Below, one piece after another: positions 1 through 10,135 of a stretch of 31,316 bases of DNA. The stretch is from positions 730,540-761,855 of the forward strand of contig WELB01000035.1 of assembly GCA_009602725.1 (NCBI GenBank). Reading direction: 5' to 3'. The DNA is from Spirogloea muscicola. Taxonomy: Eukaryota; Streptophyta; Zygnematophyceae; Spirogloeales; Spirogloeaceae. The notes under the pieces were generated by a model. The model had not been told where the DNA came from. It saw nothing but the letters and a program-made list of their open reading frames with translations, and made no database searches. Position 1 is the stretch's first letter. Every line of letters begins with the position of its first letter. Both the position numbers and the translations under genes were made by a program.

Positions 1-422
1 GCTGGTCGCGCCCTTGCAGCAGCCTCTGGCTTGCGCAGCGGGGTTGCTCTTCCTCCCCTCAGCTCATCTGACTTCCTACTGCTGACACGGGGGTATTGAG
101 GGCGCCCTGTCTGCCTAGCCTTTGGCTCCGTCATGAACACCTGTATGCATCTGGCTGGCATTTCACAGCCGATTCTTTCATATCAGCAGCCGCTTTCTTT
201 GCGGTGCCGCCCTGCGGAACGGTCGTGAGGGCGGCGGCGGCCATGGCCCGGCGGCCCGGGCGGCCCTGCGGCGACAGCTCCGGCGAGCCGCGGTGAGCTG
301 CGTCTCACTTGCCCGCGCGTCGCCCACGTGTCGCACGCCAACGATACCGGGGCCGCTTGCCGTTACCACGCGTTAGCGTTCAACCCACGGTTAAACGTCA
401 CGTAACGGATGGGGACGTTACA
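1..422 (-). mobile_element. LTR fragment, LTR3-like, 5' end at 422
   Basis: Read on the minus strand from 422, the sequence opens with TGTAACG and shares its first 40 or so bases, including TTACGTGACGTTT, with the LTR at 20001-20719. Further in, only short similarity remains and the fragment leaves the window at 1. It abuts the gag of G1 at 423 with no primer binding site between them. It is therefore best read as an LTR that inserted into, or replaced, the 5' part of G1. Only the terminal match is solid, so the family label is tentative. I see no gene in this stretch. Confidence 0.42.
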
Positions 423-1306
423 CTTGGTGCGCAAGAGCGGCGGATTCCCGGAGCATGGACTTGCTAGGGCTCATGCACCTCGCCAGTTCTCGGGACAGGG
501 CGACCGAGGCGGGTTGCAGTCGTGGCTGGACGAAATGGACGAATGGTTTGAGTGCTCCAACACGGACGCGGAGGCACGCGTGCGTCTCGCAGTGACTTAC
601 CTGTCAGGGGAACCACGGGAGTGGTGGGGTACCCTGAAGCAGAGTTCCACACCTGCAGAGTACAACCGTTGGAGCTTCTTCTCCGACTCTCTCATCTCGG
701 TCTATGGGGACCCGCACGCGGAGCTGCGTGCTCGCGATGAGCTTGACAAGCTCTTCATGGACGGCGAGACACTCGAGGCCTATGAGGCTTATGTGCGGCG
801 TATTCGGCTGTTGTTGTCCAAGCTCCGCAAGGAGCCTATGCGGCCTATTGATCAGTGCCAGCGCTTTAAGGCTGGATTGCCTTCCCGCATGCACAGCTGG
901 GTCGCGATCGACTCCGCTACATCTGAGCTGGTGACAGACTTCACGAAGATGGTGGAGCTTGGCCGCAAGGTGCTCAGCACTACCGATATTGCTGGTCCCA
1001 GCAAGCGTCCCCAGTTGAGGCAGGCGCATCTGAGGAGCCAGAGCGCGATATGAAGCGGTTCAAGCAGAACTCGTACGCTCGTCCAGGCGGCTTCCCCAAG
1101 CCGCGAGTGCAAGGCGCTGGCTGCATTCGGTGCGGTGCCAAGACTCACTTGCTCAGGGACTGCCCGGAGGCAGATCAACCTTCTGCGAACCCACGTCCAC
1201 AGCGCCCTATGGGCCGGGACAAGGAGAACTACAAGGGCAAGCGTGAGTGCCTGACCCTTGCCTCCAATGCTGCAAATGTCTACAAATGGCTATCTGAGCT
1301 GGCCTG
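423..1306 (+). pseudogene. gag: Ty3/gypsy gag with CCHC zinc knuckle (G1)
   Basis: This is the capsid/nucleocapsid polyprotein of a Ty3/gypsy retrotransposon, which would assemble cytoplasmic particles and package element RNA. The capsid part (about 431-1053) carries the motif GEPREWW followed by a helical region with RIRLLLSKLRKEPMRPI. A one-base frame change near 1030-1050 moves the reading frame to the nucleocapsid. There, CIRCGAKTHLLRDC is a canonical C-x2-C-x4-H-x4-C knuckle at about 1123-1164. The N-terminal part seen in the sister copy G2 (4540-4916) is missing. The G1 homology starts at about 431, just inside the LTR fragment boundary. After about 1250 the linker is shortened relative to G2. 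The start at 409 lies in flanking LTR sequence and is not the native start. Confidence 0.86.
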
Positions 1307-1900
1307 AGTGCTGTCAGACTGAAGAAATGTTGTTCTTCATTTGCCACAGAAGCGGCGTGATTGACCAAGCTCCGCTGAGGATGTCGTCGTTGTGCTCGCA
1401 CGAGGCGGGACACCGGCTCTTTAGGCGTTGTCTTGATCCTAGGCCTATGACACACTATGATTTTGAGGGGCTGGATGCTTTGGCACCGGCCACGATCCTC
1501 ATAGACTCCGGGGGCTTTAGGCCTTTCGGTTTGGTGTGGTGTGGTTTTGTGTGCTCCGCTGACTTGACTTTACAAGCAGCTGCCTTGTCTAGGCTGACAT
1601 TTTGATGTCCCATTCACAATATCAGGCCAAGTGCCTTTTTACGCCATGCCTTGGCTGCTGCATTGGATGTGCTATTGGGTGATGACTGGCTTTGTGCCAC
1701 ATCTGCATGCCTTGCTCTTGAACACCTTGTGTGTGAATGCTGCGGATTTACATGGCGGGGTTCTTGCTATGTTGCTGAACGCGAAATGCAATCCCAGGTC
1801 GCGAACCTGCTGCCGATGGGCTCCGTTGAGCCATCTTGCCATGCAGAGCACCCGTCCTCTTTGTCAAAAGGAAGATTGGTATCCTACAGATGTTCATTGA
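1290..1900 (+). pseudogene. pol: Ty3/gypsy retropepsin remnant (G1)
   Basis: The frame around 1258-1605 aligns with the minus-strand frame at 3187-3633 in G2 over CSHEAGHRL, the MTH.. segment and FEGLDA. It contains ILIDSGG at about 1497-1517, which holds the DSG catalytic triad of aspartic retropepsins, although Gly replaces the usual Ala/Thr after it. Further on, LLGDDWL (near 1670-1690) matches the motif that usually closes the gypsy protease, normally seen as ILGMDWL. Frame changes separate these parts, so this is a decayed protease. After about 1800 the homology to pol stops. The reverse transcriptase and RNase H that should follow are absent. Confidence 0.68.
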
Positions 1901-1904
1901 TGGC

Positions 1905-2428
1905 TTTGCATCATCAACATTCGCACCGCCGTTGTGTTGGCTACCTTGACTGCTTCTGGAGTGCGGGCTGCAGGATGGCGTCCGACTCGTCAAGCTTCTC
2001 GGCAAACCTCGGCTGACCCTTATCAGCTGTACATGCGTGTCCGTAAAGGGTATGTTTGTGCTCTGGTAGAGGGGCTTCTCAGCCCAGGTGGCTAGCATTC
2101 CCGCGCTCCGCTCCAATTGGGGGGGAAGGCCGAAACCAGGTTCCCGCCGTGGAAGCCTTCATTGGGACCCTCTTGGAGGCTCCGAGCTGAGCTGGGCATT
2201 TCTTGGAAATTGCCCAGAGTCGCCAAAGGCTTATGCTGCCCAACATCGAAAGGATCTGTCCTTCCATGTTCGTGCTCAAGTGCTCCTGAGCACGGAGTAC
2301 TATCTGATGAAGTGTCTCGGGTATGGGCCTGAGCACAAAACGTGAACACCTGTGGTCAATTTTGCCAATTGTCCAGGTGACTGTTCTCTTGGTGTTCCCG
2401 AGGACGTGAACACCAGAGTGGGGAGGAA
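1905..2428 (+). pseudogene. pol: Post-RNase H linker, integrase tail and chromodomain stub (G1)
   Basis: Bases 1930-2060 align closely with the reverse complement of 13985-14110 in G3, the segment between RNase H and integrase. Bases 2095-2300 then align with the reverse complement of about 13040-13230, the C-terminal side of integrase. The whole integrase core between them is missing. The last readable piece, MKCLGYGPEHKT at 2308-2343, is a shortened chromodomain; compare VKWLGYGPEYNTWEP in G4. It ends at a TGA. A purine tract, CCAGAGTGGGGAGGAA, lies immediately before the LTR and is the probable polypurine tract. G1 therefore has at least two internal deletions and cannot transpose by itself. 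Confidence 0.7.
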
Positions 2429-3092
2429 TGTAGTGAACCAGCCGTCTGGTTAAGCCACATGGCTCTGTTGACATTACATGAGTGGCTATTTGGGCCAGGT
2501 GACCCGCCAGCAGGCGGGCTGGCTGGCTGGCCAAGTGGCCCGCCCAGGGACGGTTCCCGCCTAGGGACGGTTCCTGCCTAGAGACAGTTCCCGCCCAGAG
2601 ACGGTTTCCGCCCAGAGACGGTTTCGCCCAGAGACGGCTCCCGCCCGTCCTGAATTACCCTTCGCCAAGGTCCGCCCATTCAAGGGAGGATCTTTGGGCC
2701 TGCCGCAAGGTGGGCCTTGGGGCGACCCGCTCACACCCCTGGAGGGGGGGTGGCACTGGGAAGGATAAGGAGTCTTGGGAGGCAGAGGCTAGACAATCAG
2801 TTCGAGCCAGTGAAGCCCCAGGGGCAGCCTGCTGCTGCTCGCCGCCGCAGCAGCTGCCGCACTGCTGCGGGCCTGCTGCGGGGCGCCCGTGGCTGCGCCC
2901 GTCAAGGGCCAGTCGCTGGTCTGCGCCCAGGAGGTGGAGTCGCCGCCGGACGGCGGCGCCACAGGCCTGTCTTCCGCTGCGCATTGCGCTAGTGCTTCCT
3001 TGGTGTAGTGGGTTGGCTCCTGAACCCACTATGTTCGAACTCAATGAGGACTTCTCTCTTTAACAGACGTGTTTAGAGCGTAGTTCACTACA
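2429..3092 (+). mobile_element. 3' LTR of G1 (LTR2 family, 664 bp)
   Basis: The element begins TGTAGTGAAC and ends GTTCACTACA, a perfect 10-bp terminal inverted repeat with the TG..CA ends of LTRs. It follows a polypurine tract. Homologous LTRs lie at 12491-13026 and in three pieces between 5419 and 11142, both on the minus strand. Inside are a U3 tandem array (about 2543-2650), a Gln/Ala-type CTG/GCC-rich stretch, and the shared module CTTCCGCTG followed by a GGGTT..AACCC hairpin. Downstream sequence is the protease end of G2, so G1 appears inserted in G2. The matching duplicated target site would lie left of the window. Confidence 0.85.
2543..2650 (+). repeat. U3 tandem array in LTR2, about 19-bp units
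   Basis: Six or so imperfect copies of a unit like CAGAGACGGTTTCCGCC stand in a row. The array is absent from the LTR2 copies at 12491-13026 and 11009-11142, which go straight from the leading 130 bp into the GGACGGGCGG region. U3 tandem repeats often act as enhancer copies in LTR retrotransposons; no such role is shown here. Confidence 0.75.
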
Positions 3093-3690
3093 GCACATGT
3101 TGAGTGCCAGTCTTCTTCTGACAAAGAGAATAGTTGCTCTGTATGATGCAGATGTTGCACAAAGCCAGTCATCACCCAATATAACATCAAATGCAGCAGC
3201 CAACGCAAATGGCGTAACAAGGCACCTCGGCTTTATATTGCGATGTTATGCAAATGGGAACCTTGCATAGAATCAACACCGTTGAGTGGCCAGTGGCCAA
3301 TGGCAAACCAGCTGCTTGAAAATGCAAGCCAGTGGAACACGCATAACCACACCACATCAAACCGAAGGGCATGGAGCCCCCTGAGTCTCTGAGGATCCTG
3401 GCCGGTGCCTCAGCATCCAGCCCCTCAAAAGCATCGTGTGTCATAGGCCAAGGCTGACTAGCATCAACACTGCGCCTAAGGAGCCGGTGTCCCGCCTCGT
3501 GCGAGCACACGAGCGACATCTCCAGCGGAGCTTGATCAATCACGCCGCGCTTCTGTGGCACAATGAAGAACACAACTTCCTCAGCCCGACGGCATGCAGG
3601 CCAGCTCAGATAGAAATCTGCAGCCACTTGCAAGTCATTGTGGGCAACTCACACAAATAGAGGCCCTCCGGCCTTCAGACCGTGCAACAA
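3093..3690 (-). pseudogene. pol: Ty3/gypsy retropepsin remnant (G2)
   Basis: Read on the minus strand, the frame at 3633-3187 is the best preserved protease region of the family here. It has VIDQAPLEM, CSHEAGHRLLRR, FEGLDAEAPARILRDSGG and, past 3200, ILGDDWLCATSA. DSG is the aspartic protease triad, but the preceding hydrophobic-Asp context is altered (ILRDSGG against ILIDSGG in G1). An in-frame TGA lies upstream of the VAHNDLQVAADFYLS segment. The element stops abruptly at 3093 where the LTR of G1 begins. Its reverse transcriptase half presumably lies beyond the left edge of the window, on the far side of G1. Confidence 0.7.
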
Positions 3691-4916
3691 AGCAATAATG
3701 GAGGCAAGGGTCAGGCACTCACGCTTGCCCTTGAAGGTGCCCTCCCGGCTCATAGGGCGCTGTGGACGTGGCTTCGAAGGTGGAGCTGCCTCCGGGCAGT
3801 TCCTGAGCAAGTGATTCTTGTCACCGCACTAAAGCAACCAGCACCTTGCATTCGCGGCTTGGGGAAGCCGCCTGGACGAGCGTACGAGCCTTGCCTGAAG
3901 CTCTTCGTGTCACGCTCTGGCTCCGCAGATGCGCCTGCCTCAAGCAGGGGACGCTTGCTCGAAACAGCAATATCTGGCGTGCGTGCTGATCACCTTGCGG
4001 CTCAGCTCCACCATCTTTGTGAAGTCCGTGACAGGCTCAGACGTTGCGGGTTCCACGGCGACCCAACTGTGCATGCGGGAATGCAAAACAAGCCATAAAT
4101 CTGTGGCATCGATCAATGGGCCGCATCGGCTCCTTGCGTAGCTTGGACAACAACAGCCGAAAACACCGCACATATGTCTCAAAGTCCTCGCTGGTCTCGC
4201 CGTCCATGAAGAGGGCGTCCAGCTCATCGCGGGCGCGCAGCTCCGCGTGCGGGTCTCCATAAAGCGAGATGAGGGAGCTGGAAAAGAAGCCCAACCGTTG
4301 TACTCTTTGGGCGTCGAACTCTGCTTCAGGTACCCCACCACTCCCGTGGTTCCCTTGACAGTTAAGTCACAGCGAGGCGCACGCGTGCCCCCGCGTCCGT
4401 GTTCGAGCACTCGAAACATTCGTCCATCTCGTCGAGCCATGACTGCAACCGGCCCCGGTCGTCCTGACCTGAGAACTGTCTGGGTGCATGAGCCCTAGCA
4501 AGTCCATGCTCCGGGGCTCCACTTCTCTTGCGCATTGAGTGCAATGAGGCATTCACCTCTTGCATATGCCGCTTCTCGGCGCGCTGCCCGACGAGTAGGT
4601 AGCGAAGCTCCGCGCAGATCCTCGCATTGAGGCGGTGTTGGGTTAGGTCCGTCGTAGGCTGGGCTGATGCCAGATCCTGCACGAGGAGGGCCATGCGCTG
4701 CACCTCCCCCGCCGACAAGCCGTCGTGGCCCAGCTCGGCGCCCAGCTCGGCGTGCCCCTCAAGGGCTTGCCCCGCAGCAGCCAGTGCATCCGCAACTAGC
4801 CCTGCAGCAGCCGCTGTATCCACAGCCGACCGCCCCACAGCAGGCGGTGCACTTGCAGCCGACCGCTCTTCCTCCCTCGGAGGGCTCGGTTGCGCACTGG
4901 ATGTACGCGAAGTCAT
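3691..4916 (-). pseudogene. gag: Ty3/gypsy gag (G2), frameshifted
   Basis: The start at 4916 is the first Met after the leader and gives the full N-terminus: MTSRTSSAQPSPPREEE, then an Ala/Leu-rich helical segment, then SWLDEMDECFECSNTDAGAR. The protein then breaks. After RVRLAVT the frame meets TAA where G1 has TAC (Tyr), and shifts of one base follow near 4320, 4060 and 3830. The capsid pieces (DPHAELRARDELDALFMDGE and LLLSKLRKEPMRPID) and the CCHC knuckle are all recognisable in different frames. The knuckle reads as C..CGDKNHLLRNC only after one lost base. With its PBS and 5' LTR this copy defines the 5' end of the family. Confidence 0.85.
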
Positions 4917-5403
4917 GCTCTCTGAAGAACACTAAGTGATCAATTCAGGCCCCAGCAGTCAGCATTCATACTGCATCGCAGGACATCGCAAGACTGCGGC
5001 CGCAGCGAGCGAGCAAGCAAGGCAGCGCGCAACTCCACACCTCCAGAAGCAGGCAGGCAGACAGCCGCAGAGATGACCAAGACCGATGCACTCGATGAAG
5101 TCGATGCTGGCCACACGACTAACCCTTACCACACAAAGGCTGCAGGCTCATAGTCACACCTCGACAGGAGCGAATGCAGCAAAGTCCTCCAAGCCAGTTG
5201 ATAATTGGCGTTGGTCGCTGCTGGCTCTACGGAAAAATGACTCCGCACCCGCGCTTCCGCTGGGCCACCTCACGCACCAACGTCTGGCAAGACACTTTAA
5301 CTCTAACAGAGAAAAGGTCAGGCCAGCGCATCAGGAAGGTCCTTGCATCATCAGCAGCAGTTAGCAGGCACAGAAACATGACAAGCCCGATGGATGCAAG
5401 ACC

Positions 5404-5416
5404 ACCTCTGATACCA
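5404..5416 (-). other. Primer binding site of G2 (initiator tRNA-Met type)
   Basis: On the minus strand TGGTATCAGAGGT begins two bases inside the LTR end at 5419. TGGTATCAGAG is the well known plant-type PBS complementary to the 3' end of initiator tRNA-Met, used to prime minus-strand DNA. Its place fixes the orientation of G2 and the 3' boundary of the 5' LTR. The leader from here to the gag start at 4916 is about 490 bases and shows no gene. Confidence 0.85.
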
Positions 5417-5699
5417 AATGTAGTGAACTCGCCGCTACACACGCAGTTAGGGTGAGCAAGTCTTTATTAGTTCGGCTGTAGAGGGTTTAGTGACCAACCC
5501 ACTACACGGAGAAGCACTAGCACATAGCACAGCGGAAGATAGGCCCTGTGGCGCCGCCATCCGGCGGCGACTCGACTTCCACAGCCCTTGCCCTTGCCCA
5601 GGTCGAGGGCGCCGCCGACGCCGCCGCCGCCCCTCCTAAACCCCGGGCCGCCGCTGGCGCCGCCGCCGGCGGCGCCCGCCATGGGGTCCGCGGCGGCGA

Positions 5700-7134
5700 N
5701 TGGAAGGTGCTCCCGCCACCGCCGCCCCCGTCGCCGCCGCGCCGCCCGCCGCCGCCCCACCCGCGCGTTCAGGGCGCCGTCGCCGGAGCCGGAGCCCTGA
5801 GTACCCCCAGGCCAAGTTCGCTTGGGCGCAGCGGTTTCTCACCCTGGCCGCCTTCCATGCCGCCACTGCGCCACCTTGGAGCAGCCCCCCTTCTTCCGCC
5901 GCAGTCATCCCCGCTTGAGGCGCCCGCGCGCGCACAGTGCCCAACTTGCCCGCGTGCTTCGCCAAGCCGAAGGGTGTCTCCATGCACCGGAAGCATTGCA
6001 AGGGGTATCCCAGCCCCGCCGGCACGACGCCCGGTGTGACCGCCGCAGCTGGCAACCCCATCGCCACGGTCCTGGCAGCCTCACCCCAGGAGCAGGCCAC
6101 GGAGGAGCATACATCGCCTCCCGCTCAGCCGCCGTCGCCGCCGCCGCCGTCGCCCTCGACGCAGCCCGGAGTGGCCGCCGCAGCTGGCAACCCAACCGCC
6201 CCGGTCCTGGAAGCCTCACCCCAGGAGCAGGCCCCGGAGGAGCATACATCAGAAGAAGAAAGTGCTCGCCCATTGAGGATAGGGGCTGGAAAAGCCAGCT
6301 CAAAAAAGAATGAACAAAGTACGAGAAGGGGGCCAGGGGAATAGGGGGCTAGGCGAAGCACGAAGGAAGACAAGCACAAAAGGAAACAAAGCGGCTACGG
6401 AGCCTCCCGCTCAGCCGCCGTCCCCACCGCCGTCGTCCCCACCGCCGTCGTCCCCACCGCAGTCAGCGCCATCGTCGCAACCCCCCTCTCCGCCGTCTCC
6501 ACCCCTGCCGAGCGAGCCGGCTCCACCGCCGTCGCCCCCACCTCTCTCGTGCGACCCGCCGCGGTGCCAGCTGTGCCAGAGGACCTTCCCCACGCGGGCC
6601 GGCCGGTCCAACCACCAGCGAACTTGCACGTGCCGTAACAACCGGGCGGAGCAGGCGCGGAGCGCAGCGGCCGCTGACGGTCGCCGGGGCAGACCAGGCA
6701 GGCATCCCGCGCCGTCCCCGCCCACGCCTCACCACTGGCAGTGGCTGGCAGGCCTCGGCCTGGCCGCAGTTCACCGCCAGGCGGCCCTGCCGCTCCTTCG
6801 CCACGTTTCGCGCTGGGCGCGCCCACACCTTCGCCGCGCGCTCCGCCGGGTGACGCAGCGGATCGTCGCGGACCACGGGGACGAGGCGGCATGGAAGTTG
6901 TTCATCCTCTTCCCCCGGCTGTTGCTCGGGCGGGTCTCTCCCGGCAGCCGCAAGCAGGGCCAGGCAGCCCCTCTTGGAACGCGTCCACTTGTTCGAGAGC
7001 GGGCACTGGGAGGAGCTCCTGACGAGGCACGACGCAGCCGTGGCGGCGTCCGCGGCCAACCGTGGTGGCCGAGGGGCAACACACGACCGGGCCGCCAGCG
7101 TCCGCAGGGCTGTTCGCTACGGCCACGCGGGTGA
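5700..7134 (+). pseudogene. N1 N-terminal region with CCHC zinc finger
   Basis: This is the DNA/RNA-binding front of the N1 protein. A first finger-like motif (about 5937-5995) reads ACFAKPKGVSMHRKHC. Its leading Cys pair is one base out of frame. Two near-identical blocks follow, each with AAAGNP..VL.ASPQEQ and EEHTS (about 6045-6115 and 6178-6253), linked by Pro-rich sequence. The second block is cut by an inverted N1-tail insertion at 6254-6404. Beyond that the frame is shifted but continues into a Pro/Ser stretch. Then comes CQLCQRTFPTRAGRSNHQRTC (6565-6630) in shape C-x2-C-x12-H-x4-C, with one finger of the kind found at the N-terminus of R2-like proteins. Confidence 0.6.
6254..6404 (-). 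mobile_element. N1-tail insertion, inverted, inside N1 itself
   Basis: About 150 bp match the reverse complement of the N1 3' end (9663-9803). They share GCTCGCCCATTGAGGAT, the GGGCTGG hairpin and the closing AAACAAAGCGGCTAC. The insertion lies between EEHTS and PPAQPPSP. The first repeat block shows these two joined directly (6097-6130), so the empty site is known. It shifts the reading frame and adds a stop. I do not see a clear target duplication. A 5'-truncated N1 landing on the opposite strand is the simplest reading. Confidence 0.72.
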
Positions 7135-9673
7135 GCTCTCCCGGGCTGTGCAGGCCCTGGACGATGCGATGCTGGCGCCCACCAATGCGGCCACTCGGGC
7201 GGCCCTGGACTCCCTCCCTCCCCCGGCCAGCTCCTCCCTGCCACCGTGGTTGGCCGCGTTCGCCCCGCCGGAGGAGGTGGTCTTGGAAGCCGACGCCCTC
7301 AAGAAGGCTCTCCAGACCAGCCATCGCGCAGCCGCCAACGGCCATCCCGCATGCTCACTGAGCACCTGCAGGAGATCTTCCTCGAGGGTGAGGCGGCAGA
7401 CTTCAACGCGCTGCTGCAGATCTGCCAGCATATGGCCCGAGACAACGTGCCGGCCAGCATCCGCGGCGTCCTGTGCACCGGCACGCTGGTCGCCCTCGAC
7501 AAGCCGAGCGGGGGAGTCAGGCCCATTGCCATTGGGGAGGTCCTGTACCGCTTGGTGAGCCGCGTACTCTGGCAGCAGCATGCAGGGCCGGCGCAGGTGC
7601 ACATGGCGCCACACCAGTACGGCGCGGGGCTGCGAAGTGGGGGCGAGGCCGTCGTCCACGGAGTTCGTGCGACCTTGGACCAGCACCCGGGGTGGCTGGT
7701 GCTGGCCGTGGATGTGAAGAATGCCTCCAACACTGTGGAGCGCGCCAGTATTGCGGAGGAGCTCCGGGCATCCTTTCCCTCCCTGATACCCTTTTTCCGC
7801 TTGGGGTACGGTCAGCCCAGCGACCTCCTCTGGTTGGACAGGGGGAGATCAGGTGGAGGTTCTACATTCCCAAAGCGGGCACGCGGCAAGGGGATCCCCT
7901 CGCCGGCTTCTACTTTGCGCTCGCTCACCATCGGGCTCTGCAGGCTACCGCGGCGGCACACCCAGGCGTCCTACTCCCCACATTCGCGGACGACACCACC
8001 ATAGTCGGCCCTCCAGAAGATGTGGCGGCGGCCTTCGCCGCCTTCACGCAGCAGCTGGCCACCCTCGGCCTGTCCATCCGGCCGGCGAAGTGCGCGGCTT
8101 GGTCCCCTGGCGAGATCCCACCCACCCTGGCGCTGCCCCCCGGCTGCCGGACTCCGGCAGACGGCTTCACCCTCCTGGGAGTCCCCATCGGCACGCCGGC
8201 CTTCGTGGAGGGGCAGCTGCGAGCCCGCCTCGCGGAGCACCTTCAGCCCGCGGCCCGGCTCCCCGAGCTGGAGGATATGCAGCTGTCGTTGGCCATGCTG
8301 ACCAAGGCCATCGGGCAGCGGCCCCAGTACTTGACGCGGGCCACTCCGCCGTCCCCAGAGGCATTGGCGGCGTACGAGGCTTTCGACGCGGGCATGGTGG
8401 CGAGCTTGGCGGCCCTGGTCCGCCACCAGGGCTTCCCCCAGTCGCCAGCCGCTATCCACCAGGCGGCGCTACCCATCAGCCACGGGGGTCTCGGCCTGCG
8501 CCCGCTCGTCCGCTCATGCCGGGCTGCATACCTCGGCAGCTGGGCGCAGACTGCCGCCTCCGTGGCCCAGCGCTTCATGGTCCATGGCCGGCGTGCACTG
8601 GAGCAGGCGGTGGTGGAGGTCGACGTGGGCGCGCTGCCGTTCCAGGTGTCACTTCGCTCCGCCCATCAGGAGCTGCTCGCGGCGCACCCGGACCTGGCAG
8701 GCCAGGCGGTCTCCTTTGCACACCTCGCGCACACCGCTGACCTGCGAGTCCAAGCGCGCTTCGCGGCCGTGGTCGACAAGGCCGCCTACACCACCGCCGT
8801 GCTGCAGCTCCCCGAGGCCGACCTGCGCGGGCGCGCGAGACTTTAATCGGCCTCTTCCCCGGGGGCAGCGGCGTGGCTCCAGGCCCTCCCACTCAACGAC
8901 GCCCTCGCCCTCCCGGACGAGGTATTCCGGAGTGCCGTCCACAGGCTCCTCGGCCTGCCGCTGCCATGCCTCGAAGGCGTGCGTCAATGCGAGTGTGGTG
9001 AGCGCGGGGCCGAGCAGGGGGAGCTGGCTGCGCACGTTCTGCGCTGCTCGCAAGGCGGAGAGCGGACAGCGGCCCATGACCGCCTCCGGGATGCAATGGA
9101 TGGCATCCTGGTGGAGGCTGGCTTCTCTGTGGTAGCGGAGCACTCCGGCGCATGCCGCTCCAGGAAAGGGCCGACGGTCTCCACGCCCGTCGTGTCGACC
9201 TGGTGGCCACCCCTCAAGCCGGTGGGCCACGTCTCCTCCTGGACTTGGTGACTACCGACGCATTCGACCGCTCCCACCCAGCCCAGTGTGTCACCAAGGC
9301 TGGGTACGCGGTCGCCTGCGCCGCTCAGGCAAAAGAACTCAAGTACGCTGACCATCCGCCGGCAGACGAGTTCTTCCCGCTGGCTCTCGACACGCATGGG
9401 GCTTTGGGTGCTCGGTGGCTCGAACTGCTCCACCAGCTTGCCCGTCACGCCGTCGCCCGCCGCTTCCATGGGGAGCCGGTGGACTTTCCTGCAGCCGGGT
9501 CGCTCGCCCAGGTGTATCGGATGCGCCTGGCCGTCTCGCTGCAGAGGTCAATGGCCCGTGCGCTGCACCTGCGTGCCGGCCGAGCCCTCGCTGCTGCCTC
9601 TGGCTCTGGCCAGGGGACGTCCTTCCAGGAGCATAGCCTCTCTGACCTGCGATTGCTTAGCAGGGGTTTCTAA
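6974..9673 (+). pseudogene. N1 reverse transcriptase and restriction-like endonuclease
   Basis: The polymerase would copy element RNA at a nicked target. Seen in order: LDKPSGGVRPIAIGEVLYRL (about 7498-7555); motif A, LAVDVKNASNTV (near 7702-7737); motif B, TRQGDPLAGF (about 7880-7910); motif C, FADDT at 7983-7997. Next are CECGE..HVLRC (about 8987-9046) and an endonuclease region with RRVDLVATP, LLLDLVTTD, KELKYAD and FFPLALDTHGALG (9194-9410). The Asp/Asp/Lys spacing fits a PD-(D/E)xK nuclease. Frame shifts occur near 7370, 7850 and 9148. At 8844-8846 the frame crosses a TAA and goes on in the same frame into SASSPGAAAWL and the knuckle. The end at 9671 is TAA, whereas the second copy ends in TGA. 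Confidence 0.8.
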
Positions 9674-10135
9674 GTGAGTAGCTGCTTTGTTTCTTCTTGT
9701 GTGCTTGTCTTTCTTAGCGCTTCGCCTGGCCCCCTTCTTGTAGTCTGCTCATTCTTATTTGGGCTGGCTGTTCCAGCCCCTATCCTCAATGGGCGAGCCC
9801 TTTCCTCCTGGGCGCGAGCCAGCAACTGGCCCTTGACGGGCGCAGCCACGGGCTTGCGCGAGCCAGCAACTGTGGCCCTTGAAGGGCGCAGCCACGGATT
9901 CCCCGCAACGAGCCCCGCAGCAGGCTGCGGCGGCGGGCAGCAGCAAGGCTGCTCCCGGGCTTCACCGGTTCGAATTGCTGTCGAGCCTCAGGCCCCTGAG
10001 GCTCTTCTGTGCTTCCCCCGTACCACCCCCCTTCCAGAGGTGTGAGCGGGTCGCCCCAAGGCCCACCTTGCGGCGGGCCCAAAGATCCTCCCTTGAGTAG
10101 GTGGATCTTGGCGAAGGGTATTTTAGGACGGGCGG

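Larger units (their letters stand above)
5581..9803 (+). mobile_element. N1: non-LTR retrotransposon, R2-like layout (zinc finger, RT, endonuclease)
   Basis: The element is about 4.2 kb and sits inside the 5' LTR of G2. The left target half is CTTCC (5576-5580) and the right half CCTCC (9804-9808), with LTR2 sequence continuing on both sides. Order of parts: Pro/Ala-rich N-terminus, CCHC-type zinc finger, reverse transcriptase, a Cys-Cys-His-Cys knuckle, then a restriction-like endonuclease at the C-terminus. This is the layout of R2/NeSL/CRE-type elements, not of LINE-1 types with an apurinic endonuclease. The 3' end has no poly(A). It ends with a hairpin, GGGCTGG-loop-CCAGCCC, followed by TATCCTCAATGGGCGAGCCC. 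A second copy of the 3' end is at 30985-31316. An ambiguous base is at 5700. Confidence 0.82.

Noticed and set aside
2810-2990. Poly-Ala/Cys/Gln peptides in the LTRs
   Set aside because: They come from the CTG/GCC triplet module common to all LTR families here and change frame between copies.
6310-7134. A 274-residue open frame, Pro-rich then Arg-rich, as a separate gene
   Set aside because: Its first part is the inverted N1-tail insertion and the rest is N1 coding sequence (including the CQLC zinc finger) followed by a wrong frame. It is part of N1.
9671-9815. N1 tail as a spliceosomal introner (TAAGTGAGTAG donor, CAG acceptor)
   Set aside because: The GTGAGT is absent from the other tail copies, and the truncated copies lack any donor while keeping the 3' end. 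That fits retrotransposition, not intron gain.
9960-9985. GGTTCGAAT-like T-loop suggesting a tRNA-derived element
   Set aside because: The match is short, with no A box at the right distance and no cloverleaf. The surrounding bases align with LTR2.
9674-10045. Open frame just after the N1 stop with a hydrophobic start
   Set aside because: It is translation of the N1 3' tail and then LTR2. The hydrophobic run arises from the pyrimidine-rich tail.
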